From assembly GCA_003554565.1 (NCBI GenBank), contig PWGR01000109.1, positions 1 to 14,675 of the forward strand: DNA of 14,675 bases, read 5' to 3'. The notes beneath the pieces are model-generated. The model was not told where the DNA came from. It saw only the letters and a list, made by a program, of their open reading frames with translations, and searched no databases. The translations under genes and the position numbers were made by a program. Of this stretch, positions 1 through 7,535 are shown in pieces; the stretch's first letter is position 1, and each line of letters starts with the position of its first letter. Origin of the DNA: Clostridia bacterium (GTDB lineage Bacteria; Bacillota; Sulfobacillia; SLMV01).

Positions 1-2
1 CC

Positions 3-314
3 GCACGTGGATTGGTGGATGGGGAGGAAGGGCTGATCCTCGAACACCCGCAGCAGGTAGAGCCGGGTGCAGCCGGCGTGGACACCGGTGATTATGTGGA
101 CATCGAGGGCACCCCGGGAATATCCATGGCCATAAAGCCCGAGATTCCGGGGGGAATCGGCACTATAGCGACGGCAGTTAACATGATTGCGCCGGTTCTC
201 TCCGCTTCTCCCGGGCTGAAGACGATGATCGACCTTCCCTTGCCCCGTGCGGTGCTCGGAGATGTGAGGGAAACGGTGAAGCAACTGCAGTTGGCGCACG
301 ACTGCACCAGCTGA
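3..314 (+). CDS. ord: 2,4-diaminopentanoate dehydrogenase, C-terminal fragment (5' end outside window)
   Basis: This is the last 103 codons of a gene entering from the left; the open frame runs to TGA at 312-314. The visible residues (VDGEEGLILEHPQQ near the start, then IKPEIPGGIGTIA) match my recollection of the C-terminus of Ord. Ord is a cytoplasmic dehydrogenase that oxidatively deaminates (2R,4S)-2,4-diaminopentanoate to 2-amino-4-oxopentanoate, giving NAD(P)H and ammonia. The nucleotide-binding N-terminus is not in the window, so coenzyme preference cannot be judged. The next gene, ortA, starts 20 bases downstream and uses the product of this enzyme, which supports the call. A TTG at 12 is an internal Leu codon, not a start. 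Confidence 0.85.
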   Translation, partial: ARGLVDGEEGLILEHPQQVEPGAAGVDTGDYVDIEGTPGISMAIKPEIPGGIGTIATAVNMIAPVLSASPGLKTMIDLPLPRAVLGDVRETVKQLQLAHDCTS

Positions 315-334
315 ACCGAAAGGAGGAGGCGGCA

Positions 335-664
335 TTGCAGGAGATAGCTCAGGTTGGAGACTACGTTCAGGTGGAGCAGGTCGTACTGCAGGCTGGCGAG
401 CGGGCCCCGGGCGTGCCGGACGACACTGCTTCCGTACCGCTGGTGATGAGGGTCAAGGGGTTTGCGCTTTCGGAGGCGGCGATTGGCGACGAAATCAAGA
501 TCGAGACCGTCATCGGGCGCACTGTTTCCGGTAAACTGGTGAACACTGACCCTCGGTATGATCACGATTTCGGGCGCCCTGTCCCAGAGATTGTGGAGGC
601 CGGCCTGGAGGCACGCACCCTGCTGCGTGAGCCCGGAACACGCAGGCGAGGTGATGATCTGTGA
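335..664 (+). CDS. ortA: 2-amino-4-oxopentanoate thiolase, alpha (small) subunit OrtA
   Basis: This 109-residue protein lies directly between ord and ortB, the usual place for the small subunit of 2-amino-4-oxopentanoate (AKP) thiolase. The enzyme cleaves AKP with CoA to acetyl-CoA and alanine in oxidative ornithine fermentation. The start is TTG at 335, preceded by a strong Shine-Dalgarno AGGAGGAGG at 321-329; no ATG or GTG fits the family length better. The protein is acidic and soluble-looking, with motifs such as GDYVQVEQ near residue 8 and RVKGFAL in the middle, and has no membrane segment. Its stop codon overlaps the ortB start by 4 bases (GTGA, 661-664), implying translational coupling of the two subunits. 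The call rests on family size, sequence impression and context. Confidence 0.85.
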   Translation: MQEIAQVGDYVQVEQVVLQAGERAPGVPDDTASVPLVMRVKGFALSEAAIGDEIKIETVIGRTVSGKLVNTDPRYDHDFGRPVPEIVEAGLEARTLLREPGTRRRGDDL

Positions 665-2085
665 GCGCTGGCACTTCTTTTGCGGCAGTCATGTCGCGGC
701 GGGGCGAGATCATCTCGCGCGCGCTCGGGCTCGACTACTCACGTTTTGAGCGTGGTCCCCTGGCTTTTGATTACGAGGGAATGATGGAGAAGACAGGGTA
801 CTCTCTGGAGGAAGTTCGTGCCATACAGCGCGATGTGGGAGTGGGCTACACTCCGCTTCTGGAGCTCAGAAATATAACGGAACTGGTGCGGAAAGTTTCC
901 CCGCCCGGTAAAGGTGCGCGCATTTTCGTAAAGGATGAGGCCTCGAATCCCTCCGGAAGCTTCAAGGCCCGCCGGGCCGCCCTCAGTGTATATGAGGCCC
1001 AGCGGAAGGGATACTCGGGTGTCATTGCAGCTACCAGTGGAAACTACGGCGCGGCGGTGGCATCGCAGGCCTGCCTCCGTGGCCTCGACTGCATCATAGT
1101 TCAGGAGCTGTTTGACAGCCGGATGGTGGGCCAGCCCGAAATAATGGAGAAGGGCCGCAAGTGTGAAGCATACGGTGCCGAGGTGGTGCAGCTGACTGTG
1201 GGGCCGGAGCTTTTCTATATGATGCTCCGCCTGTTGGAGGAGACGGACTACTTCAATGCTTCACTGTACACCCCCTACGGCATAGCCGGGATAGAAACCC
1301 TGGGATACGAGGTGGCCGAGCAGGTGCATGAGCGCTGCGACCGGTATCCGGATGTGGTGGTCGTGACGCACGCCGGCGGTGGGAATCTCACCGGTACGGC
1401 CCGCGGGCTGCGCAAGGCCGGCGCGGATGATACGGAAGTCGTGGGTGCCAGCGTGGATCTCAGCGGTCTGCATATGGCCAGTGATGAGGATTTCAACCGC
1501 AAGTCTTTCACCACCGGACACACCGGATTTGGGGTTCCCTTTGCCACCTGGCCGGATCGCGCTGATGTGCCGAGGAATGCGGCCCGCGCTCTCCGGTACA
1601 TGGACCGCTATGTCCTTCTGCACCAGGGCGAGGTTTTCTACGTCACAGAACTCCTGGCCGTGCTGGAAGGACTGGAGCGGGGTCCGGCGGGGAACACGTC
1701 TCTGGCCGCGGCGTTTGCCCTGGCCCAAGAGATGGACCAGGAGGAAATTCTGGTGGTGCAGGAGACCGAGTACACCGGGGCCGGCAAGCATCCCACCGCA
1801 CAGCTGACTTTCGCGCGGGAAAACGGGGTGCAGGTGCGTAGGGGTGACCCGGCCGAGAATGTTCCCGGCGCGCAGATTGTCATACCAGAGGGTCCCGAGC
1901 AGATTGAGGTAAGGGATTTTTCTTTGGACCGGATGCGCAAGTCTCTGATAAGAAATGCCGTCCGACATACCGGGGTGGAGGAGGTCAGCTCCCCCGAGGT
2001 CGACTTCCTCTGCGAAGAGATCAACCGGGATCGCAATTTCGTGACAGCCGCTCTCTGTGAGCTGCAGGTGGCCGTCAAGGATTGA
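661..2085 (+). CDS. ortB: 2-amino-4-oxopentanoate thiolase, beta (PLP) subunit OrtB
   Basis: This 474-residue fold-type II PLP enzyme is related to threonine synthase. The signature NPSGSFKARRA places the Schiff-base lysine at residue 102, after a substrate-site stretch beginning GVGYTPLLEL. ATSGNYGAAVA (about residues 121-131) matches the PLP-phosphate/substrate loop, and the glycine-rich THAGGGNLTG (about 236-245) is typical of cofactor phosphate binding. OrtB with OrtA performs the unusual PLP-dependent thiolysis of 2-amino-4-oxopentanoate by CoA to acetyl-CoA and alanine. The start is GTG at 661, overlapping the ortA stop; the upstream purine-rich GGCGAGGTGATG inside ortA could serve as ribosome binding site. 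The stop TGA (2083-2085) runs straight into the GGAGG of oraS. Without the context, threonine synthase or diaminopropionate ammonia-lyase would be alternatives. Confidence 0.9.
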   Translation: MSAGTSFAAVMSRRGEIISRALGLDYSRFERGPLAFDYEGMMEKTGYSLEEVRAIQRDVGVGYTPLLELRNITELVRKVSPPGKGARIFVKDEASNPSGSFKARRAALSVYEAQRKGYSGVIAATSGNYGAAVASQACLRGLDCIIVQELFDSRMVGQPEIMEKGRKCEAYGAEVVQLTVGPELFYMMLRLLEETDYFNASLYTPYGIAGIETLGYEVAEQVHERCDRYPDVVVVTHAGGGNLTGTARGLRKAGADDTEVVGASVDLSGLHMASDEDFNRKSFTTGHTGFGVPFATWPDRADVPRNAARALRYMDRYVLLHQGEVFYVTELLAVLEGLERGPAGNTSLAAAFALAQEMDQEEILVVQETEYTGAGKHPTAQLTFARENGVQVRRGDPAENVPGAQIVIPEGPEQIEVRDFSLDRMRKSLIRNAVRHTGVEEVSSPEVDFLCEEINRDRNFVTAALCELQVAVKD

Positions 2086-2097
2086 GGAGGCGATAAG

Positions 2098-2487
2098 ATG
2101 AGTGAGCGGGACCGCGTACAGAGTCGTCCGGACGACTTCGTTGAACGCAGAAAACATCTGAATGACCTGTCCGACGAACAGCTGCAGGAGCGATTTTGGA
2201 AACTGACGGACAGAATAGTTCAGCCGCTGGTCGATCTGGCCCGGGAGCACACATCGCCGTCGATTGAGCGATCGGTGCTCCTGCGCATGGGTTTTTCCAG
2301 CATCGAAGCCAAGGAAATAGTGGAGCGGGTTCAGGATCACGGATTGCTGGGCAAGGGGGCCGGACACGTGGTCTACCGGGTTGCCTCTGAGCACAACCTC
2401 AGTATCCGCGAGGCCGGCCTGGCGCTGGCCGAGGGCATGTACTGGGATGAAGCTTCCCAGTTGTTCGGTGCAGGGGGTGACGAGTAA
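2098..2487 (+). CDS. oraS: D-ornithine 4,5-aminomutase, small subunit OraS
   Basis: This 129-residue, charged, largely helical protein starts at ATG 2098 behind GGAGG at 2086-2090. Features include DDFVERRKHL near the N-terminus, a helix around LSDEQLQERFWKL, and GLLGKGAGHVVYR (about residues 83-95). Size and position match OraS, the small subunit of D-ornithine 4,5-aminomutase, which packs against OraE and is required for activity although it carries no cofactor-binding motif. The stop TAA (2485-2487) shares one base with the oraE start (TAATG), the tightest coupling in the cluster and expected for a fixed subunit ratio. No frameshift or truncation is visible. Confidence 0.9.
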   Translation: MSERDRVQSRPDDFVERRKHLNDLSDEQLQERFWKLTDRIVQPLVDLAREHTSPSIERSVLLRMGFSSIEAKEIVERVQDHGLLGKGAGHVVYRVASEHNLSIREAGLALAEGMYWDEASQLFGAGGDE

Positions 2488-4670
2488 TGCAGCTTCAGCC
2501 GGATGAGAAGCTGGACGTGGAGGCGATCCTGAAGGACCTGGAGAATTACCGGCCCCGGCGGATTGGCTGGCGCTGGCGCCAAAGCAATGGATCGGAGATA
2601 GGCGGTTTCAGCTATAGCGAAACCTCGGAAACCCTGAAGAACGGGATTCCCCTGCCCGCGGCCATCCGCAGCTTCGGTGGGATCGACCCGCAGCCGGACT
2701 GTGTCATCACCACCGAGATTGCCTCCGGACGGTTCGAAGACGACATACGCCGGATGAGGATGGCTGCCTGGCACGGTGCAGACCACATGATGGTGATCCG
2801 TACAGCCGGTCAGAGTCATTTTGATGGCCTGATAGAGGGGACGCCGGAGGGAGTCGGCGGGATTCCCATAACCCGGAAACAGATCAGGGCCACCCGCAAG
2901 GCGCTTGACCTGGTCGAGGATGAAGTGGGCCGCCCGCTCAACTTCCACTCCTACGTCAGTGGGGTGGCCGGCTCGGAAATCGCCGTGCTTTTTGCCGAGG
3001 AAGGCGTGGCCGGTGCGCACCAGGACCCACAGTACAATGTACTTTACCGCAATGTGAATATGGTTCGCTCCTTTGTGGATGCAGCCGTTGCCAAAAAGAT
3101 CATGAACTGGGCCGAGATGCTGCAGATCGATGGCGCACACAATGCCAACGCGACAGCCCGTGAAGCCTGGAAGGTGATGCCGGAGCTCCTGGTGCAGCAT
3201 GCCATCAACACCGCTTACTCGGAGAAAATTGGGATGCCGCGCGAGCGAATAGCACTGTCCACTGTACCGCCCACTGCGCCGCCGGCCCCGGCGCTGCGCA
3301 TGGACCTCCCTTACGCTGTGGCGCTGCGTGAGCTGTTCTCCGACTGCAAGATGCGGGCCCAGATGAATACCCGCTACATCGAATCCGACACCAGAGAGGC
3401 AATCGTAACTCATGTTCTCAACCTGATGGTCTCCCGCCTCACATCGGCCGACATACAGAGCACCATAACCCCCGATGAGGGCCGCAATGTGCCCTGGCAT
3501 CACATGAACGTCTCGGCAGTGGATACGGCCAAGCAGGCGCTTCTGGGTATGGACGGGCTGCGGGAGATGGTCCAGCTGCGGGATGACGGGGAGCTGTACG
3601 AGAGGAAACGGGAAATCATCGAGCGTGCCGTTCTGTTTCTGGAGGAGATCGAGGAAGTAGGCGGCTACTTCGAAGCGGTAGCGCAGGGTCACTTCGTCGA
3701 TTCCGGTCACTACCCGGAACGAAACGGCGACGGCATTGCCCGGGACATCGAGGGTGGTGTGGCGGCCGGAAGTATCGTCCCCAGGGATGAGGACTACATG
3801 GCACCCGTCTGCGAACACTTTGGCTATAACAGCCTTCCCGAGGTGGATAGAGACTGTGATCTCGTCGGTGGCTGCACGCTCTGTGATCCGGACAGGATCA
3901 TCTACATTGATGAGCTGGATCCGGAGGACAACGTGCATGAGCGCCTGCGGAGCAGAACTGAGGCGCGCGCAGAAGGGACAGTAAAACCTGAGGTGGAGTG
4001 GCACGGCGATGGCGTGGTGACTCTCAACATGCTGCTGCCCACCTCTGAGCGTATTGCCCAGCACGCGGGACTGGAAATTGCCAAGCAAATGGGCCTCGAG
4101 GATTCCTCGGTGATTCACTCCGGCAGTATGCACCCCCAGGAGGGTACCTACCTGGAGATCAAGGGAACCGTGACTTTTTCCATTGATCCCGATGATCTCG
4201 TCATCCCTGAGGAAGAGGAACTTTTGCCCGAGGAAGAGATCCGGGAGGCGGTGCAGGAGGAACCGATGAAGGTTGTTGCCGCCACGGTCGGGGAGGATGA
4301 ACACTCTGTCGGTATGCGGGAGATAATTGACATCAAGCACGGCGGGCTCGAGAGATACGGGATCGAGGCCGAATACCTCGGCACTTCGGTACCGATTGAG
4401 AAGGTGGTCGATGCGGCAATCGAGATAGATGCCGATGCCATTCTGATCAGCACCATCATAACCCATGCTGGTGTGCATCGCACCAATATGGAGCGGCTTG
4501 ACCAGCTGTGCCGCGAAAAAGGAATGCGTGATGAGGTGATTCTCGTCGGGGGCGGGACCCAGATTACCGATGACCTGGCGCGGGATTGCGGTATGGATGC
4601 CGGGTTCGGCCGCGGCACTACCGGGCACGATGTGGCCAGCTTCCTGGTCGAGACGCGACGCGAAAAATGA
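2487..4670 (+). CDS. oraE: D-ornithine 4,5-aminomutase, large subunit OraE (PLP and adenosylcobalamin)
   Basis: OraE catalyses the radical 1,2-amino shift turning D-ornithine into (2R,4S)-2,4-diaminopentanoate. It is 727 residues long. The N-terminal two thirds would form the TIM barrel that binds PLP and substrate. The C-terminal B12 Rossmann domain starts near residue 594 (MKVVAATVG) and holds the cobalamin motif D604-x-H606-x-x-G609, making His606 the lower axial ligand. Lys617 in IDIKHGG lies 11 residues later, the same spacing as His618/Lys629 recalled for the Clostridium sticklandii enzyme, so Lys617 is the likely PLP Schiff-base lysine. VGGGTQITDDLA and GFGRGTTGHD line the nucleotide tail of B12. 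A Cys-rich stretch CDLVGGCTLCDP lies mid-protein. Start ATG 2487 has GGGGGTGA at 2473-2480. The related lysine 5,6-aminomutase is less likely because it has a different subunit split. Confidence 0.95.
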   Translation: MQLQPDEKLDVEAILKDLENYRPRRIGWRWRQSNGSEIGGFSYSETSETLKNGIPLPAAIRSFGGIDPQPDCVITTEIASGRFEDDIRRMRMAAWHGADHMMVIRTAGQSHFDGLIEGTPEGVGGIPITRKQIRATRKALDLVEDEVGRPLNFHSYVSGVAGSEIAVLFAEEGVAGAHQDPQYNVLYRNVNMVRSFVDAAVAKKIMNWAEMLQIDGAHNANATAREAWKVMPELLVQHAINTAYSEKIGMPRERIALSTVPPTAPPAPALRMDLPYAVALRELFSDCKMRAQMNTRYIESDTREAIVTHVLNLMVSRLTSADIQSTITPDEGRNVPWHHMNVSAVDTAKQALLGMDGLREMVQLRDDGELYERKREIIERAVLFLEEIEEVGGYFEAVAQGHFVDSGHYPERNGDGIARDIEGGVAAGSIVPRDEDYMAPVCEHFGYNSLPEVDRDCDLVGGCTLCDPDRIIYIDELDPEDNVHERLRSRTEARAEGTVKPEVEWHGDGVVTLNMLLPTSERIAQHAGLEIAKQMGLEDSSVIHSGSMHPQEGTYLEIKGTVTFSIDPDDLVIPEEEELLPEEEIREAVQEEPMKVVAATVGEDEHSVGMREIIDIKHGGLERYGIEAEYLGTSVPIEKVVDAAIEIDADAILISTIITHAGVHRTNMERLDQLCREKGMRDEVILVGGGTQITDDLARDCGMDAGFGRGTTGHDVASFLVETRREK

Positions 4671-4688
4671 CGCGAGAAAGGCACGGCG

Positions 4689-4717
4689 GTGAGGGGGCGG
4701 GCAGCCCGCCCCCTCAC
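4689..4717 (+). repeat. Perfect 13-bp GC-rich inverted repeat between oraE and the glmL/mutL-like gene
   Basis: GTGAGGGGGCGGG at 4689-4701 is exactly complemented by CCCGCCCCCTCAC at 4705-4717 around a CAG loop. It fills the only sizeable gap in the operon (4671-4734). No T-tract follows; AAATTGGGGGGAT comes next and includes the ribosome binding site of the downstream gene. It could be an mRNA-stabilising or processing hairpin that sets subunit stoichiometry, a weak attenuator, or one copy of a dispersed palindromic repeat. The symmetry is seen directly; the role is inferred. Confidence 0.75.
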
Positions 4718-4734
4718 AAATTGGGGGGATTGAT

Positions 4735-6117
4735 GTGAAGATAGATGTGCTGGTTGCCGAAATAGGCAGCACGACCACCGTCGTCAATGCATTTGATGCG
4801 GTACACACTTCCGACCCGCGCTTTCTCGGTCAGGGTTCCGTGGGTACTACCGCAGAGGAGGGCGACGTGCTCATCGGTCTCCGGGGCGCCGTTGAGGCCC
4901 TCAGCGAGCATCTCGGGGCGGACGAGCTGTACTGGGAGGACATGCTCGCATCGTCCAGCGCTGCCGGTGGTTTGAGAATGACTGTGCACGGTCTTGTCTA
5001 CGATATGACAGTAAAGGCAGCCAACGAAGCCGCCCTTGGTGCTGGTGCCGTCGTAGAGATGGTCACCGCGGGCGAGCTGTCCGAAGGGGACCAGCGGAGA
5101 ATTGTGCGGGCCAGACCGAACATTATCCTGCTGGCCGGGGGAGTGGACTACGGCGAACGAAGCACTGTGATGCACAATGCCCAGAAGCTGGCCGAACTGG
5201 ATCTGGATGTGCCCGTCATCTACGCGGGGAATGTCGCGTGCCGGGACGAGGTCCTCGATATTCTGGGCGAGATATACGTGGTGGACAATGTTTATCCCCG
5301 AATTGACCAGCTCAACATAGAACCAACCCGGAGGGTGATCCAGGAGGTTTTTGAAGAACACATCGTAACTGCACCCGGGATGAAGCGCGTGCGGGAGATG
5401 GTCTCCGGCTCGATCATGCCTACTCCCGGGGCCGTGATGGAGGCGGCCAAGATACTGCGAGAGCAGATAGGGGATCTTATGGTAGTCGATGTGGGCGGCG
5501 CGACAACAGACGTGCACTCGGTGACAGCAGGTTCGGAGGAGATTTCCCGCATGCTGATAGCCCCCGAGCCCGAGGCCAAGCGGACAGTAGAGGGGGATCT
5601 CGGTGTATACGTAAATGCCCACAATCTTGTTGAGCATATAGGGATGGAGCGTCTTTCTCGCGAGTTGGGTTTCCCGGTGGATGAGGTGCTGGAGACGCTC
5701 TCCCAGGTCCCGGAGGACGAGCGCGATCATGCCCTGGTTACCTGCCTTGCGCGGGAGGCCGTTGATCTCGCGGTGTCCCGTCATGCTGGCCGGCTGCGTC
5801 ACCTGTACGGTCCAACTGGCAGGACTACTGTCGCGGAGGGGAAGGACTTGAGTGATGTGCGCTGGATTATCGGCACCGGAGGGGCTCTTACCCGTCTCCC
5901 GGATGGACGCAGTCTCCTGGAGGAATGGAGCTCGCAGGAAGTTCCCCTCTCCCTGCTTCCCCGTGATGCCGATATACTGATTGATGACCACTACACCATG
6001 GCGGTCACCGGCGTCCTATCCCGTCGTGATCCTGAGGCGGCCGCTCGTCTGATGATGCAGTCGACGGGAGTGGAGGCAGTAGGGGTCACTGAGGCGAAAA
6101 AGGGTGAAGGTGAGTGA
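4735..6117 (+). CDS. GlmL/MutL-family ASKHA ATPase, probable reactivating factor of the ornithine aminomutase
   Basis: This 460-residue protein matches the GlmL/MutL family found beside B12-dependent glutamate mutase and D-ornithine aminomutase genes. It carries ASKHA-fold (actin/hsp70-like) ATPase motifs: phosphate-1 loop AEIGSTTT at residues 8-15, phosphate-2 motif DVGGATTD at 252-259, and an adenosine motif IIGTGGALT around 378-386. No signal peptide or membrane segment is seen. Known family members are thought to act as chaperones or reactivases, exchanging damaged cobalamin on the mutase at the cost of ATP; the partner here would be OraE. The start is GTG 4735, giving VKIDVLVAEIGSTTT, with GGGGGGAT at 4723-4730 upstream. 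It is preceded by the 13-bp hairpin and ends 17 bases before orr. It is unrelated to the DNA mismatch repair protein MutL. The biochemical role in ornithine clusters is inferred. Confidence 0.85.
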   Translation: MKIDVLVAEIGSTTTVVNAFDAVHTSDPRFLGQGSVGTTAEEGDVLIGLRGAVEALSEHLGADELYWEDMLASSSAAGGLRMTVHGLVYDMTVKAANEAALGAGAVVEMVTAGELSEGDQRRIVRARPNIILLAGGVDYGERSTVMHNAQKLAELDLDVPVIYAGNVACRDEVLDILGEIYVVDNVYPRIDQLNIEPTRRVIQEVFEEHIVTAPGMKRVREMVSGSIMPTPGAVMEAAKILREQIGDLMVVDVGGATTDVHSVTAGSEEISRMLIAPEPEAKRTVEGDLGVYVNAHNLVEHIGMERLSRELGFPVDEVLETLSQVPEDERDHALVTCLAREAVDLAVSRHAGRLRHLYGPTGRTTVAEGKDLSDVRWIIGTGGALTRLPDGRSLLEEWSSQEVPLSLLPRDADILIDDHYTMAVTGVLSRRDPEAAARLMMQSTGVEAVGVTEAKKGEGE

Positions 6118-6134
6118 TGGGAGAGTGATCACCA

Positions 6135-7214
6135 GTGGTCGGTGTCGGTTATCCGCGGATAGAAATTGACAGAGAGAAGCTGCAGGAGAACGCCCGGGTG
6201 ATTCTGGACGCCTGCCGGAAGCGGGATATCAATGTTACCGGGGTGACGAAAGTTACCTGCGCCCACCCGGCCGTTGCGCGGGCCCTGACAGCGGCAGGCT
6301 TCACGTCTCTGGCCGATTCCCGCCTTTCCAACCTGCGGCGCCTGCGCCGGGTAGAACCGGAGCTGGAGCTGATGCTGCTCCGCCTTCCTCCCCCTTCCCG
6401 GGCGGAGGAGGTAGTGCGCTGGGCGGACATCAGTCTGAACAGCGAATCTGTCACCCTTAGGGCGCTGAACGCGGCGGCGGAGCGGGCGGGGTTGGTGCAC
6501 GAGGTAGTGCTCATGGTAGATCTCGGCGACCTGCGCGAGGGGATGTGGCAGGATGAACTGGCCGATGTATGCAGCGGGTTTGCCGGCTGGGACCATTTAC
6601 GGGTTGCGGGGGTGGGTACCAATCTTGCCTGCTACGGTGGGGTGCGACCTTCGGTCGAAAAAATGGAGGACTTACTCGCCTGCCGTGACATAGTACAGGA
6701 GATGCTCAACAGCGAGATACGTTTGGTCTCCGGTGGCAACTCGGCGAACTGGCAGCTGCTGGAGGATGATGAAATGCCGCGAGAGGTTAACCATCTCCGC
6801 ATAGGCGAGGCACTGATTCTCGGGAACGAGAGCGTGGACCGAAAGCCCATCCAGGGAATGAATGATGATGTTCTTACGTTGTGCTGCGAGGTTGTCGAGG
6901 CCAGAAACAAGCCATCCGTTCCGGTAGGTGAACTCGGGCAGGACGCTTTCGGGAACGTTCCTGAGTTTACTGATCGTGGATGGCATCGCAGGGCAATAGT
7001 GGCTGCCGGCCGGCAGGACGTGGTCCCGGAAGGTCTCCGGCCGGAAATGGAGGGAGTGCGCATTCTGGGTGCCTCTTCCGACCATATGATTATCGATGTG
7101 GAGGATGCTTCCCGGGAGGTAGTCGTGGGCGATGTGTTGCGCTTTACTGTGCGCGGTTATTCCTGTGTGTTGGCCGCTTTCACATCGGATTATGTGGAGA
7201 AGCTGTCCGTGTGA
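6135..7214 (+). CDS. orr: Ornithine racemase, alanine racemase-like PLP enzyme
   Basis: This 359-residue protein has the N-terminal layout of the alanine/ornithine racemase family: YPRIEIDREKLQENAR, then GVTKVTC with the predicted PLP lysine at residue 39. VSGGNSANW (about residues 199-207) and RIGEALILG (about 223-231) match the PLP-phosphate side of the barrel. Its role would be interconversion of L- and D-ornithine, supplying the D-isomer for OraSE and so acting first in the pathway although encoded last. The start is GTG 6135 with GGGAG at 6119-6123. Proline racemase is not suggested by the fold, and alanine racemase is less likely given the cluster. It appears to be the last gene of the operon; a terminator-like structure follows at 7309-7345. 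Confidence 0.87.
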   Translation: MVGVGYPRIEIDREKLQENARVILDACRKRDINVTGVTKVTCAHPAVARALTAAGFTSLADSRLSNLRRLRRVEPELELMLLRLPPPSRAEEVVRWADISLNSESVTLRALNAAAERAGLVHEVVLMVDLGDLREGMWQDELADVCSGFAGWDHLRVAGVGTNLACYGGVRPSVEKMEDLLACRDIVQEMLNSEIRLVSGGNSANWQLLEDDEMPREVNHLRIGEALILGNESVDRKPIQGMNDDVLTLCCEVVEARNKPSVPVGELGQDAFGNVPEFTDRGWHRRAIVAAGRQDVVPEGLRPEMEGVRILGASSDHMIIDVEDASREVVVGDVLRFTVRGYSCVLAAFTSDYVEKLSV

Positions 7215-7308
7215 TTACTTCGCTGCGGTTTATGTGCGTACTTCTGACATGCTGGCAAGTCCGTCTGAACTCCGACGGGCCGGGATGCTTCTCCGAATCC
7301 TGGGAAGT

Positions 7309-7345
7309 CCGAGGGACATGTTTTGCCTCCGGTTGCTTTCTTTTT
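7309..7345 (+). terminator. Candidate rho-independent terminator of the ornithine operon
   Basis: CCGAGG (7309-7314) can pair with CCT-CGG (7326-7332, one bulged C) around an 11-base loop. It is followed by the T-rich stretch TTGCTTTCTTTTT at 7333-7345. It lies about 95 bases after the orr stop in the right orientation. The stem is short and bulged, so the call is moderate; a competing hairpin GTCC-GAG-GGAC overlaps the left arm. Confidence 0.45.
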
Positions 7346-7492
7346 CCAATAGTTTGCCAATGGGTTCAAAGGCCAGGTTCAATCGGACCATTCCTCCGGA
7401 GATTCAATGTCCTACAGGGGATTGACGAAGTCATCCTGCGAGGAACTCCGGGTGCTCCCTGCCGACACCTCCCGTGAGGGAGCTGTCGTGCC

Positions 7493-7521
7493 CGGCCCGG
7501 AGCTGGGTCCGGACCGGGCCG
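7493..7521 (-). terminator. GC-rich hairpin just after fdhA, possible terminator of the minus-strand operon
   Basis: CGGCCCGG (7493-7500) and CCGGGCCG (7514-7521) form a perfect 8-bp inverted repeat with a 13-base loop, starting 14 bases past the fdhA stop. No T-tract follows on the minus strand, so it may act as a rho-assisted or 3'-end-protecting hairpin rather than a classic terminator. A second small hairpin (7469-7482) comes next in that direction. Confidence 0.4.
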
Positions 7522-7535
7522 ATGAATCATTGTCA

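Larger units (their letters stand above)
7215..7535. other. Gene-free convergent spacer between orr and the formate dehydrogenase operon
   Basis: No convincing reading frame lies in these 321 bases; open frames crossing it are shadows without ribosome binding sites. Besides the T-rich candidate terminator at 7309-7345 it holds two hairpins nearer the fdhA end: CTCCC-GTGA-GGGAG (7469-7482), and an 8-bp perfect inverted repeat at 7493-7521. Their placement between two converging 3' ends suits termination of both transcripts. Confidence 0.6.

Noticed and set aside
1261..2394. Minus-strand open frame opposite ortB and oraS
   Set aside because: It covers two convincing plus-strand genes and shows no domain.
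2373..4808. Very long open frame (811 codons) on the minus strand opposite oraE
   Set aside because: It mirrors oraE, whose codon bias at high GC leaves the opposite strand open. oraE has clear B12 and PLP motifs and a proper SD; the antisense product has no recognisable family.
4714..5991. Long minus-strand open frame opposite the GlmL/MutL-like gene
   Set aside because: The plus-strand frame carries ordered ASKHA ATPase motifs and fits the operon. The antisense frame has no motifs and begins inside the 4689-4717 hairpin.
6980..7477. Plus-strand open frames overlapping the end of orr and the spacer (also 7132-7425)
   Set aside because: They overlap the orr C-terminus in other frames, have no SD, and have shadow-type composition rich in Gly, Arg and Cys.
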